From contig JAUTXA010000225.1 of NCBI GenBank assembly GCA_030838265.1, positions 1-14,952 of the forward strand: a stretch of 14,952 bases of DNA, given 5' to 3'. The DNA comes from Actinomycetota bacterium (GTDB lineage: Bacteria > Actinomycetota > Acidimicrobiia > Acidimicrobiales > BP-101). A program made the position numbers and the translations under genes. Positions 1 through 9,679 of this stretch are shown here, in pieces; the stretch's first letter is position 1, and each line of letters starts with the position of its first letter. Below the pieces are notes generated by a model. That model worked only from the letters and a program-made list of their open reading frames with translations, did not search any database and was not told the origin of the DNA.

Positions 1-1
1 C

Positions 2-655
2 CCCATCCGCTTCCGCCACGCGGCCATCCGGTCGGCGCTGGCCCTGGTCGACGTGTACATCCTCAATGGCCTCGTCGCCATCGTCACCATCCTGGTTACG
101 AGGAACAACCAGCGGCTCGGCGATCTGGTGGCGGGCACCATCGTCGTGCGCGAGCGATCGGGCACCAAGGCGCCCACGGCCATCGCCTTCCCCATCCCAC
201 GCGGGTGCGAGGCCTACGCCGAGACGCTTGACGTGTCGGCGCTGACCCAGGGCGAGTACGGCGCCATCCGCTCCTTCCTGCTGCGCGCCGTGGCCCTGCC
301 GGCCCACGTGCGCGCCGGGCTGGCCACCGAGCTGGCCGCGCCCCTCGTCCATCGCATGCGCCACACACCGCCGACGTGGGTCGGTCCCGAGCTCTTCCTC
401 GCCTGTGTGGCCGCCGTCTACCAGCGCCGCTTCGGTGCCGCGCCTCCCGCCGCGCCGGGGTGGCAGATGCCGGCCTCGCCGGCGCAGCCCGCCAGCTGGG
501 GCGTGGCTCGTCCCACCGCGCCGCCCGCGCCCGACGCCGACACCTCGCTGCCTCTGCGAGCCGAGGGGGACCAGACGGACGCCGCGCCCCCGGCGTCGCC
601 CCCGGCCGCGCCACCTCCGGCCCGTCCGCCGACGGGGTTCGAAGCGCCGGACTGA
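2..655 (+). CDS. RDD-family membrane protein, C-terminal part (5' truncated by window edge)
   Basis: The reading frame is open from base 2 and ends at TGA 653-655, so the true start lies upstream of the window. The visible part opens with the second half of an RDD domain: a hydrophobic helix (about residues 12-34 of the visible part), then the hallmark segment RLGDLVAGTIVVRER. RDD proteins are small integral membrane proteins, mostly of unknown function, some linked to ion transport. After the domain come about 100 mixed helical residues and then a low-complexity Pro/Ala tail of about 70 residues, which is probably disordered and cytoplasmic. The next gene starts 15 bases downstream but has its own -10-like box, so it need not be cotranscribed. 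Family assignment is good; function is unknown. Confidence 0.85.
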   Translation, partial: PIRFRHAAIRSALALVDVYILNGLVAIVTILVTRNNQRLGDLVAGTIVVRERSGTKAPTAIAFPIPRGCEAYAETLDVSALTQGEYGAIRSFLLRAVALPAHVRAGLATELAAPLVHRMRHTPPTWVGPELFLACVAAVYQRRFGAAPPAAPGWQMPASPAQPASWGVARPTAPPAPDADTSLPLRAEGDQTDAAPPASPPAAPPPARPPTGFEAPD

Positions 656-658
656 CCG

Positions 659-664
659 TAGGCT
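659..664 (+). promoter_or_regulatory. -10-like box TAGGCT for leaderless start at 671
   Basis: TAGGCT ends six bases before the GTG start of the cysteine desulfurase gene, so transcription would begin at or next to the start codon. No AGGAGG-like sequence lies between the box and the start. A weak -35 candidate (TTCGAA, 638-643) sits 15 bases upstream, inside the end of the RDD gene. The same arrangement recurs before several other genes in the window. Confidence 0.55.
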
Positions 665-670
665 GGTGCG

Positions 671-1807
671 GTGACCGCCTACCTCGATCACGCCGCCACC
701 ACGCCGATGCGGCCGGAGGCGGTGGCCGCCATGCTGCCCTTCCTCACCGAGCGCTTCGGCAACCCGTCGGGCGTGCACTCTGTGGCCCGGTCGGCCCGGT
801 TGGCCCTCGACGAGGCCCGCGACGCGGTGGCTGCGGGCCTGGGTTGCGAGCCCGGCGAGGTGATCTTCACCGGGGGTGGCACCGAGGCCGACAACCTGGC
901 CATCTTCGGCGTCCACGAGCGACGGGGCGGAATGATCGTGGGCACCGCCATCGAGCACCACGCCGTGCTCCACAGCGTCGCGGCCCTGGGCGGAGTCGTG
1001 GCGCGCGTCGATGCCAACGGTGTCGTCGATCTCGACCACCTGGCCCGCCTGCTGAGACCTGAGGTGTCGGTCGTGTCGGTGATGTTGGCCAACAACGAGG
1101 TCGGCACCATCCAGCCCTTGGCCGAGGTGGCCGCCCTCGTGCGCCGGCTGGCGCCCGACGCTGTCCTTCACACCGACGCCGTGCAGGCCATGCCCTGGGT
1201 CGACGTGGCCGAGGTGGCCGCCGTGGCCGACCTCGTCGCCGTGAGCGCCCACAAGTTCGGCGGGCCGAAGGGGGTTGGCGCCCTGGTGGTGCGGGGCGGC
1301 GTGCCGTTGGAGCCCATCATCAAGGGCGGGGGACAGGAGCGCGACCGGCGCAGCGGCACTCACAACGTGGCCGGCATCGTGGCCATGGCCGCCGCCGTCG
1401 AGGCCACCGTCGCCGGCCGGCGCGACACGGTGGAGCGGGTGTCCGTCCTGCGGGACCGCTTGGCGGACGGGCTTCTCGCGTCCGTTCCCGACGCGGTCGA
1501 GACGGCGGCACCCGGTGGCGACCGATCGGGCAAGATCGCCGGCAACTGCCACCTCCGGTTCGCGGGCGTCGAGTCCGAGGCTCTCTTGTTGCTGCTCGAT
1601 GGGGCCGGCATCTGCGCGTCGGCCGGCTCGGCCTGCGCCAGCGGCGCCATCGAGCCCTCGCACGTGCTCACCGCCATGGGTGTGAGCGCGGCAGATGCCT
1701 TGACCAGCGTGCGCCTCTCGCTGGGGCCGACCACGACCGACGACGACATCGACTTGGCCCTCAAGGTTGTCTCCGAGTCGGTGGCCCGGCTGCGCGGCGC
1801 CCGATGA
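671..1807 (+). CDS. iscS: Cysteine desulfurase (IscS/NifS family)
   Basis: This PLP-dependent enzyme converts cysteine to alanine and holds the sulfur as a persulfide for tRNA thiolation and Fe-S cluster assembly. The 378-residue length is typical of group I enzymes. Visible marks are the N-terminal YLDHAATTPM, the TGGGTEADN cofactor-binding segment (about 68-75), the cofactor-stacking His in IEHHAVL (H96), the PLP lysine K195 in SAHKFGGPKG, and the catalytic cysteine C322 in SAGSACASGAIEPSHVL. The start is GTG 671, just after a TAGGCT box. The stop overlaps the ATG of mnmA (ATGA), so the sulfur donor and the thiolase are translationally coupled. This pairing is common in Actinobacteria. I call it iscS because of the mnmA partner and the absence of suf genes here; a NifS label would be equivalent. 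Confidence 0.95.
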   Translation: MTAYLDHAATTPMRPEAVAAMLPFLTERFGNPSGVHSVARSARLALDEARDAVAAGLGCEPGEVIFTGGGTEADNLAIFGVHERRGGMIVGTAIEHHAVLHSVAALGGVVARVDANGVVDLDHLARLLRPEVSVVSVMLANNEVGTIQPLAEVAALVRRLAPDAVLHTDAVQAMPWVDVAEVAAVADLVAVSAHKFGGPKGVGALVVRGGVPLEPIIKGGGQERDRRSGTHNVAGIVAMAAAVEATVAGRRDTVERVSVLRDRLADGLLASVPDAVETAAPGGDRSGKIAGNCHLRFAGVESEALLLLLDGAGICASAGSACASGAIEPSHVLTAMGVSAADALTSVRLSLGPTTTDDDIDLALKVVSESVARLRGAR

Positions 1808-2832
1808 GGGTGCTCGTCGCCATGTCGGGCGGGGTCGACTCGTCGGTGGCGGCCGCCCTGCTGCGCGACTCGGGCCACGATGTGGTGGGCGCCACCATGA
1901 AGCTGTGGGGCGGCGAGTCCGACTCCGGGTGCTGCTCGGTGGCCGATGTCGACGATGCCCGGCGGGTGGCCCAGCAGCTGGGTCTCGACCACCACGTCTT
2001 CAACTTCACGGCCGACTTCGATGCTCACGTCGTCGACCCCTACGTCGAGGCCCACGGCGCGGGGCTGACCCCAAACCCCTGCATCGAGTGCAACCGCCAC
2101 CTCAAGTTCGACCGCTTCCTCGAGCGCGCTCTCGACCTGGGCTTCGACGCCATCGCCACCGGCCATCACGCCCGGGTGGCGCGGTCGGCCGATGGCACCT
2201 GGTCGCTGCGCAGGGGGGCAGACCGGGCCAAGGACCAGTCCTACGTCCTCCACATGCTCGGTCAGGCCGCGCTCGCCCGGACCTTGCTCCCCGTCGGTGA
2301 GCTGACCAAGGCCGAGGTACGGGTTCGCGCCACCGAGCTCGGGCTGCGCACCGCGGCCAAGCCCGACAGCCAGGACGTGTGCTTCATCACCTCGACCGGC
2401 GGCCGCACCGCCTTCCTCGCCGATCGCCTGTCGCTGCACGCCGCGTCCGTGGTCGACTCCTCCGGCGAGGTCGTCGGGTCGGTCGACGCCGTCGAGCTGG
2501 TCACCGTCGGCCAGCGGCGGGGGATGGGCGGGGGCCGAGGCGAGCGCCGCTACGCGGTCGCCGTCGACGTCGCCGCCCGGCAGGTCACCATCGGTGGTGA
2601 GTCCGACCTCATGACCGACGTCGTCGAGGTGGACGGTTGGCAGTGGTGCGGCGAGGCCCCGCCCCCGTCGTCGGCGGTCGGCGTGCAGACCTCGGCCCAC
2701 GGTCCCGTCCCCATCGCCACGCTGGCGTCATCGTCGGTCCGGCTGGCCGAGCCCATCCGGCGGGTGGCGCCGGGTCAGTCGGTCGTGCTCTACGACGGCG
2801 ACCAGGTGCTCGGCGGGGGCATCGCCACGTGA
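1804..2832 (+). CDS. mnmA: tRNA-specific 2-thiouridylase MnmA
   Basis: MnmA adenylates U34 of tRNA-Lys/Glu/Gln with ATP and replaces the 2-oxygen with sulfur passed on from the cysteine desulfurase. The 342-residue protein shows the PP-loop ATP-binding motif SGGVDSSVAA (residues 8-17), the cysteine pair in NPCIECN (C93 is the expected nucleophile, C96 follows), ATGHHAR, KDQSYVL, and the second active-site cysteine C193 in SQDVCFI. The C-terminal third is the OB/beta-barrel tRNA-binding part and includes VGQRRGMGGG. The protein is slightly shorter than the E. coli enzyme (368 residues). It starts at ATG 1804 inside the iscS stop and ends in GTGA with the next small gene. Assignment is secure. 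Confidence 0.96.
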   Translation: MRVLVAMSGGVDSSVAAALLRDSGHDVVGATMKLWGGESDSGCCSVADVDDARRVAQQLGLDHHVFNFTADFDAHVVDPYVEAHGAGLTPNPCIECNRHLKFDRFLERALDLGFDAIATGHHARVARSADGTWSLRRGADRAKDQSYVLHMLGQAALARTLLPVGELTKAEVRVRATELGLRTAAKPDSQDVCFITSTGGRTAFLADRLSLHAASVVDSSGEVVGSVDAVELVTVGQRRGMGGGRGERRYAVAVDVAARQVTIGGESDLMTDVVEVDGWQWCGEAPPPSSAVGVQTSAHGPVPIATLASSSVRLAEPIRRVAPGQSVVLYDGDQVLGGGIAT

Positions 2833-2993
2833 CCGACATCGATCCGTCACCGACCGAACCCGAGCCCCTCCCCGAGATGCGTTACGGCGCACCGATCAAA
2901 GGGCAAGCCACCGTCCGCCTGGCCCTGATCGCCATCGGCCTCGTCTTCTTCGTGGGCGTGGCCATCGGCTACGTCCTGGGCCGCGGCGCATGA
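2829..2993 (+). CDS. Small single-pass membrane protein (54 aa)
   Basis: A GTG at 2829 overlaps the mnmA stop (GTGA), and the frame ends at 2991-2993, again overlapping the next start (ATGA). The product has an acidic, Pro/Glu-rich N-terminal tail (residues 1-16), a short basic stretch around 18-30, and one hydrophobic helix (about 31-49) with Gly residues, ending GRGA. It looks like a small anchored membrane protein. No known family is recognised. The double 4-base coupling and good codon bias support real translation. A possible role is helping the membrane insertion or assembly of the next, proline-rich membrane protein; that is speculation. Confidence 0.75.
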   Translation: MTDIDPSPTEPEPLPEMRYGAPIKGQATVRLALIAIGLVFFVGVAIGYVLGRGA

Positions 2994-3595
2994 GCGATCC
3001 GCCGGGGTGGGCCCCGCTCGATTCACCCCCGCCGCCGCCAACACCACCGCCTCTCGACCCTCAAGCTCAGGCGCCCTGGCCACCACAACCGCCGCCCCAA
3101 CCTCAGTGGGCCGGGCCAGCACCGCCGTGGGGCCCGCCACCAGCATTCGGACCGGACGCTGCGAAGCGATCATGGTTCCGCCGCTGGTGGTGGTTGATCG
3201 CCATCTTTGTCGTGGGGGTCATCACGGTGATGGCGGGCGTTGCCTTTGTGGCGTCCCAAGCGGTGCTGCGCGTGAAGGCGCCGATCGATGCCGCCAATCG
3301 CTATCTCGATGCCGTGACTCGCGACGACTATCAGACTGCCTACGGCATGGTCTGCCACGTGGCGCCCCGCGAGAGCTACGAGCAGTACGTCGAGGCTCTG
3401 CAGGCGCAGGCTCGGGCCGAGGGTCACTTGCGCAGCCACGACGTCATCAGCGCCAATACGTCGGGCTCCCGCGCCGCCGTCCTCTACGACACCCGGACCG
3501 ACACGGGCACCGACGAGCGGCGGGCCCTCATGGTCAAGGAGAACGGGCACTGGACGTTCTGCGGGGCCCAGAGCACCCGCACGCCGAACCACTAG
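2990..3595 (+). CDS. Proline-rich, membrane-anchored protein with exported NTF2/DUF4878-like domain
   Basis: The 201-residue product has three parts. Residues 1-53 are extremely Pro-rich with Trp and Gln, typical of disordered cytoplasmic tails. Residues about 66-90 form a transmembrane helix preceded by a basic/aromatic patch (RSWFRRWWW). Residues about 96-201 look like a small alpha+beta domain beginning with APIDAANRYLDAV and containing two cysteines (C122, C191) that could pair outside the membrane. This layout resembles actinobacterial DUF4878/lumazine-binding-like NTF2-fold proteins, but I cannot confirm the family. The gene starts in the stop of the 54-aa gene (ATGA) and is the last of the iscS-mnmA operon. 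The Pro-rich part has a weaker G/C third-position bias than its neighbours. Function unknown. Confidence 0.85.
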   Translation: MSDPPGWAPLDSPPPPPTPPPLDPQAQAPWPPQPPPQPQWAGPAPPWGPPPAFGPDAAKRSWFRRWWWLIAIFVVGVITVMAGVAFVASQAVLRVKAPIDAANRYLDAVTRDDYQTAYGMVCHVAPRESYEQYVEALQAQARAEGHLRSHDVISANTSGSRAAVLYDTRTDTGTDERRALMVKENGHWTFCGAQSTRTPNH

Positions 3596-3603
3596 TCGCT
3601 AGG

Positions 3604-4389
3604 TCATCGGCGAGGTGGGGGGCCGGGGCGGGCGTCGAGATACTCGGGGAGGAGCTCGCCGAAGCGGGCCACGACCGGCGACGGCTCGTCCGTCGACCAC
3701 CAGAGCCTGAACATCTCGGCCGTGGCCTCCTTGGGGTTGGTGGTGGCGTAGTCCGAGACCTGGGCCGCGAGCTCCGCCACGGCGGCCTGCGACGAGGGCG
3801 ACGCGCTGCCCGGCGCCCACGATCGCACGGCATGCTCGAGGGTCTCGACCCCGAGGACGACGCCGAGGGCTCGGCGGAAATCGACGCTCGCCCGGTAGGA
3901 GCGGGCCTCGAAGGCCGCCTCGACGACATGCCAGATCTCGTGCACGACCGTGCCCTCGAAGCGATCTGAGGTGGCGGCAAAGCGGGCGTCGGCCGCCCCG
4001 GGCACGAGGAAGTCGGCGTTGAGGTGGAAGGTGTCGAACAGGTGCCCGGCCTCGCCGGCCGAGGTGCGCCCGACCAACCCCTTGCTCGAGCGGTCGAACG
4101 ACATCCGCCGCACGTGGTCAGCCGAGGGGCCGAGGTACGAGCGCGCCTCGATGGCCACGTTCACGGCCCGCGCCACGACGTCGACCTGGGTGTCGGCCCG
4201 GCGGGGGACCACGACGTGCAGCGGCGGCTGGCCCTCAATCTCAACCTCGAGCTCGATCACGCCATCGACACCGGCGATGGCCGATCGCAGCATCCCCCGC
4301 AGCGGGTTGCGGCGCCGAGCCGTGACCCGACCGACGGGCACCAAGTCGGCGACCGCGGTGGCCAACACCGCTGGTTGGTCGAAGGCCAC
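3604..4389 (-). CDS. Putative zinc metalloprotease-like protein (HExxH)
   Basis: This 261-residue protein starts with GTG (4389-4387) and stops at 3606-3604. It has no obvious signal peptide or membrane segment. The key feature is VVHEIWHVVE, an HExxH zinc motif (H150, E151, H154). About 65 residues later NPKEATAEMFRLWW offers acidic residues (E221, E225) placed as a third zinc ligand would be in gluzincins. The spacing and the ExxAExF pattern are reminiscent of the anthrax-lethal-factor-like (ATLF) metallopeptidase group, but this rests on motif resemblance only. The N-terminal 85 residues look like a separate alpha/beta part. The gene is divergent from the PNPOx gene (49 bases between starts) and convergent with the iscS operon (8 bases between stops). 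It is a probable cytoplasmic peptidase or inactive relative; substrate unknown. Confidence 0.8.
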   Translation of the reverse strand: MAFDQPAVLATAVADLVPVGRVTARRRNPLRGMLRSAIAGVDGVIELEVEIEGQPPLHVVVPRRADTQVDVVARAVNVAIEARSYLGPSADHVRRMSFDRSSKGLVGRTSAGEAGHLFDTFHLNADFLVPGAADARFAATSDRFEGTVVHEIWHVVEAAFEARSYRASVDFRRALGVVLGVETLEHAVRSWAPGSASPSSQAAVAELAAQVSDYATTNPKEATAEMFRLWWSTDEPSPVVARFGELLPEYLDARPGPPPRR

Positions 4390-4438
4390 GCCGCATCGTG
4401 ACAGAGCGGTAGCACGCCCGGGGTGGCACGATCGGGAT

Positions 4439-4987
4439 ATGGCTCACACCTTCGACGTGATCGACGACCCGCTGGCTGAGTGGATCGGGCGCCAGCACGT
4501 CTTCTTCGTGGCCACCGCCCCGTCCGACGGCGGGCACGTGAACTGCTCGCCCAAGGGTCTCGACACCTTCGCCGTCCTCGACCCCACCACCGTCGCCTAC
4601 CTCGACCTCACCGGCAGCGGCGTCGAGACCATCTCCCACCTCCGTGAGAACGGCCGCATCTGCGTCATGTTCTGCTCGTTCGAGGGGGCGCCCCGCATCG
4701 TCCGCTTGCAAGGCACCGGCGAGGTGCTCGAGCCCGACCACCCGGACTTCGCGGCGGTCGCCGATCGCTTCCCGACCTATCCCGGCGGACGGGCCGTCAT
4801 CCGCGTGACCTGCGAGCGCATCGCCGACTCCTGCGGCTACGCGGTGCCGATCATGAGCTTCGAGCACGACCGCGACACCCTCCCCAAGTGGGCCGAGAAG
4901 CGCGGCGCCGACGGCCTCGTCGCCTACCGGGCCGAGAAGAACGCCGAGAGCATCGACGGCCTGCCCGGTCTCATCCCGGCAGGCTGA
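4439..4987 (+). CDS. Pyridoxamine 5'-phosphate oxidase-family (PNPOx-fold) protein
   Basis: This 182-residue protein has the split-barrel flavin-binding fold seen in PNPOx-like proteins. Segments that mark this subgroup are HVNCSPKGLDTF (about 33-44), YLDLTGSGVETISHLRENGRICVMFCSFEG (about 54-83, cited in part) and PRIVRLQGTGEV. The subgroup is widespread in bacteria and usually annotated as a PNPOx family protein of unknown substrate, likely binding FMN or F420. It is not the vitamin B6 biosynthetic PdxH, because the substrate-binding C-terminus is missing. The frame is open upstream to about 3950, but that part is antisense to the metalloprotease-like gene, so ATG 4439 is the sensible start. 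The 3' end overlaps the next minus-strand gene by 17 bases, tail to tail. Confidence 0.88.
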   Translation: MAHTFDVIDDPLAEWIGRQHVFFVATAPSDGGHVNCSPKGLDTFAVLDPTTVAYLDLTGSGVETISHLRENGRICVMFCSFEGAPRIVRLQGTGEVLEPDHPDFAAVADRFPTYPGGRAVIRVTCERIADSCGYAVPIMSFEHDRDTLPKWAEKRGADGLVAYRAEKNAESIDGLPGLIPAG

Positions 4988-5852
4988 GGGGGATGCGCCG
5001 GGCGTCGGCTTCCTGAAGGACGAGGCCGGGCCGGCTCGGCGTGAAGAGCAGGCGGGCCGACGACCCGCTCTCGCCCGTGTGGGTCCCGGGCTTCGAGAGC
5101 GTCATCGGGACCTTGTCCTTCAGCAGCAGCTCGAGGGCCAGGCCGCGCGAGCCCTGCGTGAGATCGAGCGAGTCCGACCCGGCCGGTGCCGGCCCTATCG
5201 ACTCGATGACCTTCAGCTCGAACAGCACGGGGTCGAGCAGGGTGATGGGGTCGTGCAACACCAGGCCGGCGGGGACGAACACCACCCACCGCCGCGACAA
5301 CCCGTGCAGGGCGCGGCCCAGCAGCCAGGTGGTGGGCAACGAGATGACAGCGATGAGGGCTCCTGCGATCCACGCGTGGGCGGCCAGCAGCAGGACGGCC
5401 GCCATCGGTCCCCCCACGGTGAGGGCCCAGGCCAGGGGGAGGGGCCCGAAGGCCAACGGCCCCGGTGACCGCAGCGGGAGGCGACGCTCGTTGGGATACG
5501 ACCGTCCGTTGACGTAGAGCAGGGCTGTCTCGGGCACATAGGCGACGGCGACCGCGATGGCCGCCGACACAGTCGCCGTCGACGCGGCCAGCGTCGAGGG
5601 CAGATGGGTCAGGGCCGCCGCTGCGGTCGCGGCCAGAGCCGCGGGCGTCGCCAGCCGGAGGAGGGTCAGGCTGATCGTCGACGGGACGAGCATGGCCACC
5701 AGGGCGGCGGCCCATCCCAGCCACAGCAGCACCGAGGCCACGTCACGCACCGGGCCGCTGCGCGGATCAAGGCCCGCGGCCAACGCCGGCCCCGCGGTCA
5801 GCGGCAGCAGCGCCCACACGGCGCGGAGAACCCAGGGCAAGACTCGAGACAA
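4971..5852 (-). CDS. Polytopic membrane protein with C-terminal soluble domain, unknown function
   Basis: From the chosen TTG start (5852-5850) the product is 293 residues. About six hydrophobic segments (roughly 8-27, 37-56, 59-80, 86-106, 137-157, 160-178) are followed by a soluble C-terminal part of about 107 residues starting RRWVVFVPAGLVLHD. That part may be a beta-rich, PH-like domain facing the cytosol. I recognise no family by name. I chose 5852 because a TAACGT box lies eight bases upstream on the minus strand, matching other leaderless starts here. An upstream TTG at 5915 would add 21 low-complexity residues and run into the opposing promoter. The 3' end overlaps the PNPOx-like gene by 17 bases, convergently. 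Confidence 0.8.
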   Translation of the reverse strand: MSRVLPWVLRAVWALLPLTAGPALAAGLDPRSGPVRDVASVLLWLGWAAALVAMLVPSTISLTLLRLATPAALAATAAAALTHLPSTLAASTATVSAAIAVAVAYVPETALLYVNGRSYPNERRLPLRSPGPLAFGPLPLAWALTVGGPMAAVLLLAAHAWIAGALIAVISLPTTWLLGRALHGLSRRWVVFVPAGLVLHDPITLLDPVLFELKVIESIGPAPAGSDSLDLTQGSRGLALELLLKDKVPMTLSKPGTHTGESGSSARLLFTPSRPGLVLQEADARRIPLSLPG

Positions 5853-5860
5853 GGGGCCCG

Positions 5861-5866
5861 ACGTTA
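5861..5866 (-). promoter_or_regulatory. -10-like box TAACGT for leaderless TTG start at 5852
   Basis: Read on the minus strand, TAACGT (5866 to 5861) is followed by eight bases and then TTG. The identical hexamer stands seven bases before ligA. No Shine-Dalgarno or convincing -35 element is visible on this strand. The start assignment for the membrane protein partly rests on this box. Confidence 0.45.
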
Positions 5867-5909
5867 GAGGAGGCGGCGACGGCCTTGGGCGCCTCGCCTG
5901 TCCGCCAAC

Positions 5910-5938
5910 TTGCAACCCCTACGACCGTCGAATAGGCA
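5910..5938 (+). promoter_or_regulatory. Sigma70-type promoter (TTGCAA - 17 bp - TAGGCA)
   Basis: The -35 hexamer TTGCAA (5910-5915) and the -10 hexamer TAGGCA (5933-5938) are separated by exactly 17 bases. A start of transcription near 5945 would give a leader of about 27 bases that includes a Shine-Dalgarno sequence. This is the best two-box promoter in the window and serves the 58-aa gene and the MetE-like gene. Confidence 0.6.
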
Positions 5939-5954
5939 GGTTCAACCGTCGCAT
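5922..5954 (+). repeat. 12-bp direct repeat pair spaced by two helical turns (operator candidate)
   Basis: CGACCGTCGAAT (5922-5933) and CAACCGTCGCAT (5943-5954) match at 10 of 12 positions, with starts 21 bases apart. The first copy contains the perfect palindrome CGACCGTCG (5922-5930). The copies flank the -10 box, so a bound protein would block or shape initiation. This could be a regulator site; GTCG words are common in this DNA, so chance is possible. Confidence 0.35.
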
Positions 5955-5959
5955 TCCAA

Positions 5960-5966
5960 AGGGGGG
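5960..5966 (+). promoter_or_regulatory. Shine-Dalgarno sequence for ATG 5972
   Basis: AGGGGGG ends five bases before ATG 5972. It is one of the few clear SD sequences at the head of a transcription unit here and supports translation of the 58-aa frame. Confidence 0.6.
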
Positions 5967-5971
5967 ACTCG

Positions 5972-6144
5972 ATGGCTGATGTGCAGCTGGTCGATCTCGA
6001 GGTGATCAAGCGGTACAGCCTGGCGGTGCGCCAGGCAACGGCACCGGCCGACGAGCTGTTGGCCGCGCTCGACGCCAGCCGCGAGGCCGTGTTGCGGGCC
6101 ATGAACGCGGCGGGGCGACAGAGCTCGAAGTCGCAGCCCCGATC

Positions 6145-6148
<4 letters not shown>
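5972..6148 (+). CDS. Small hypothetical protein (58 aa) upstream of the MetE-like gene
   Basis: The frame starts at ATG 5972 behind a clear SD and a two-box promoter. It ends at TGA 6146-6148, overlapping the GTG of the next gene (GTGA). The product begins MADVQLVDLEVIKRYSLAV and is mainly amphipathic helix (about residues 10-48), followed by a Ser/Lys/Gln-rich tail. It has no cysteines or membrane segment. Third codon positions are strongly G/C, as in the flanking genes. No family is recognised. The coupling suggests a partner of the MetE-like protein or a translation-setting leader protein. Confidence 0.7.
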
Positions 6149-9220
<3,072 letters not shown>

Positions 9221-9229
9221 GTTCGGCCC

Positions 9230-9679
9230 ATGGTCGACAAGAGCGCGGTGGGCCTCGAGGGGCCCGCCTTCGAGATGACGGTCGAGCGGGGCAAGGTCAG
9301 GGAGTTCGCCCGGGCCACCATGAGCGAGCGCCCCGAGTACCTCGACGACCCGGCCCCGCCCATCACCCCCACCTTCCTCACCACCTCGACGTTCTGGCAG
9401 CCGCCCGACGCGGCGGGCGTCTTCCGCAAGGTGGGGATGGACCTCAAGCGTCTCCTCCACGGCGAGCAGGAGTACGAGTTCTTCGGGCCACCGCCGCGCG
9501 CCGGCGACGTGCTCACCGCCCACAGCCGCGTCGAGTCCATCTTCGAGAAGGATGGCAAGCGGGGCGGCACCATGACCTTCGTCGTCACCATCACCGACTT
9601 CACCGACCCCGGCGGCAAGCTCGTCGCCCGGGCCCGGTCGACCGCCATCGAGACAGGGAGGGCCCCCGATGCCAGCTGA
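9230..9679 (+). CDS. MaoC-type FAS1-like dehydratase N-terminal domain protein (HadA-like subunit)
   Basis: This 149-residue hot-dog protein resembles the non-catalytic or substrate-binding subunit of (3R)-hydroxyacyl thioester dehydratases. It has the start GLEGPAFEMTVERGKVREFARAT, PPITPTFLTT and the later LHGEQEYEFFGPPPRAGDVL (about 76-95). In Mycobacterium the HadA/HadC subunits have this form and pair with HadB. The neighbouring overlapping gene supplies the catalytic Asp/His, so the two products probably form a heterodimer acting on an enoyl/hydroxyacyl thioester. The acyl chain and carrier (CoA or ACP) cannot be told from sequence. The start is ATG 9230 behind a TAGGTT box. The stop lies 11 bases inside the next gene. 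Confidence 0.88.
   Translation: MVDKSAVGLEGPAFEMTVERGKVREFARATMSERPEYLDDPAPPITPTFLTTSTFWQPPDAAGVFRKVGMDLKRLLHGEQEYEFFGPPPRAGDVLTAHSRVESIFEKDGKRGGTMTFVVTITDFTDPGGKLVARARSTAIETGRAPDAS
9655..9661 (+). promoter_or_regulatory. Shine-Dalgarno sequence for ATG 9669
   Basis: AGGGAGG lies seven bases before ATG 9669, inside the end of the upstream gene. It fixes the start of the second hydratase subunit at the 11-base overlap. Confidence 0.6.

Noticed and set aside
1360..2700. 446-residue minus-strand frame over iscS/mnmA
   Set aside because: Both plus-strand genes have intact catalytic motifs; this frame has none.
3950..4438. N-terminal extension of the PNPOx-like protein
   Set aside because: The extra 163 residues are antisense to the HExxH gene and low-complexity. 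The family starts at the MAHTFDV region.
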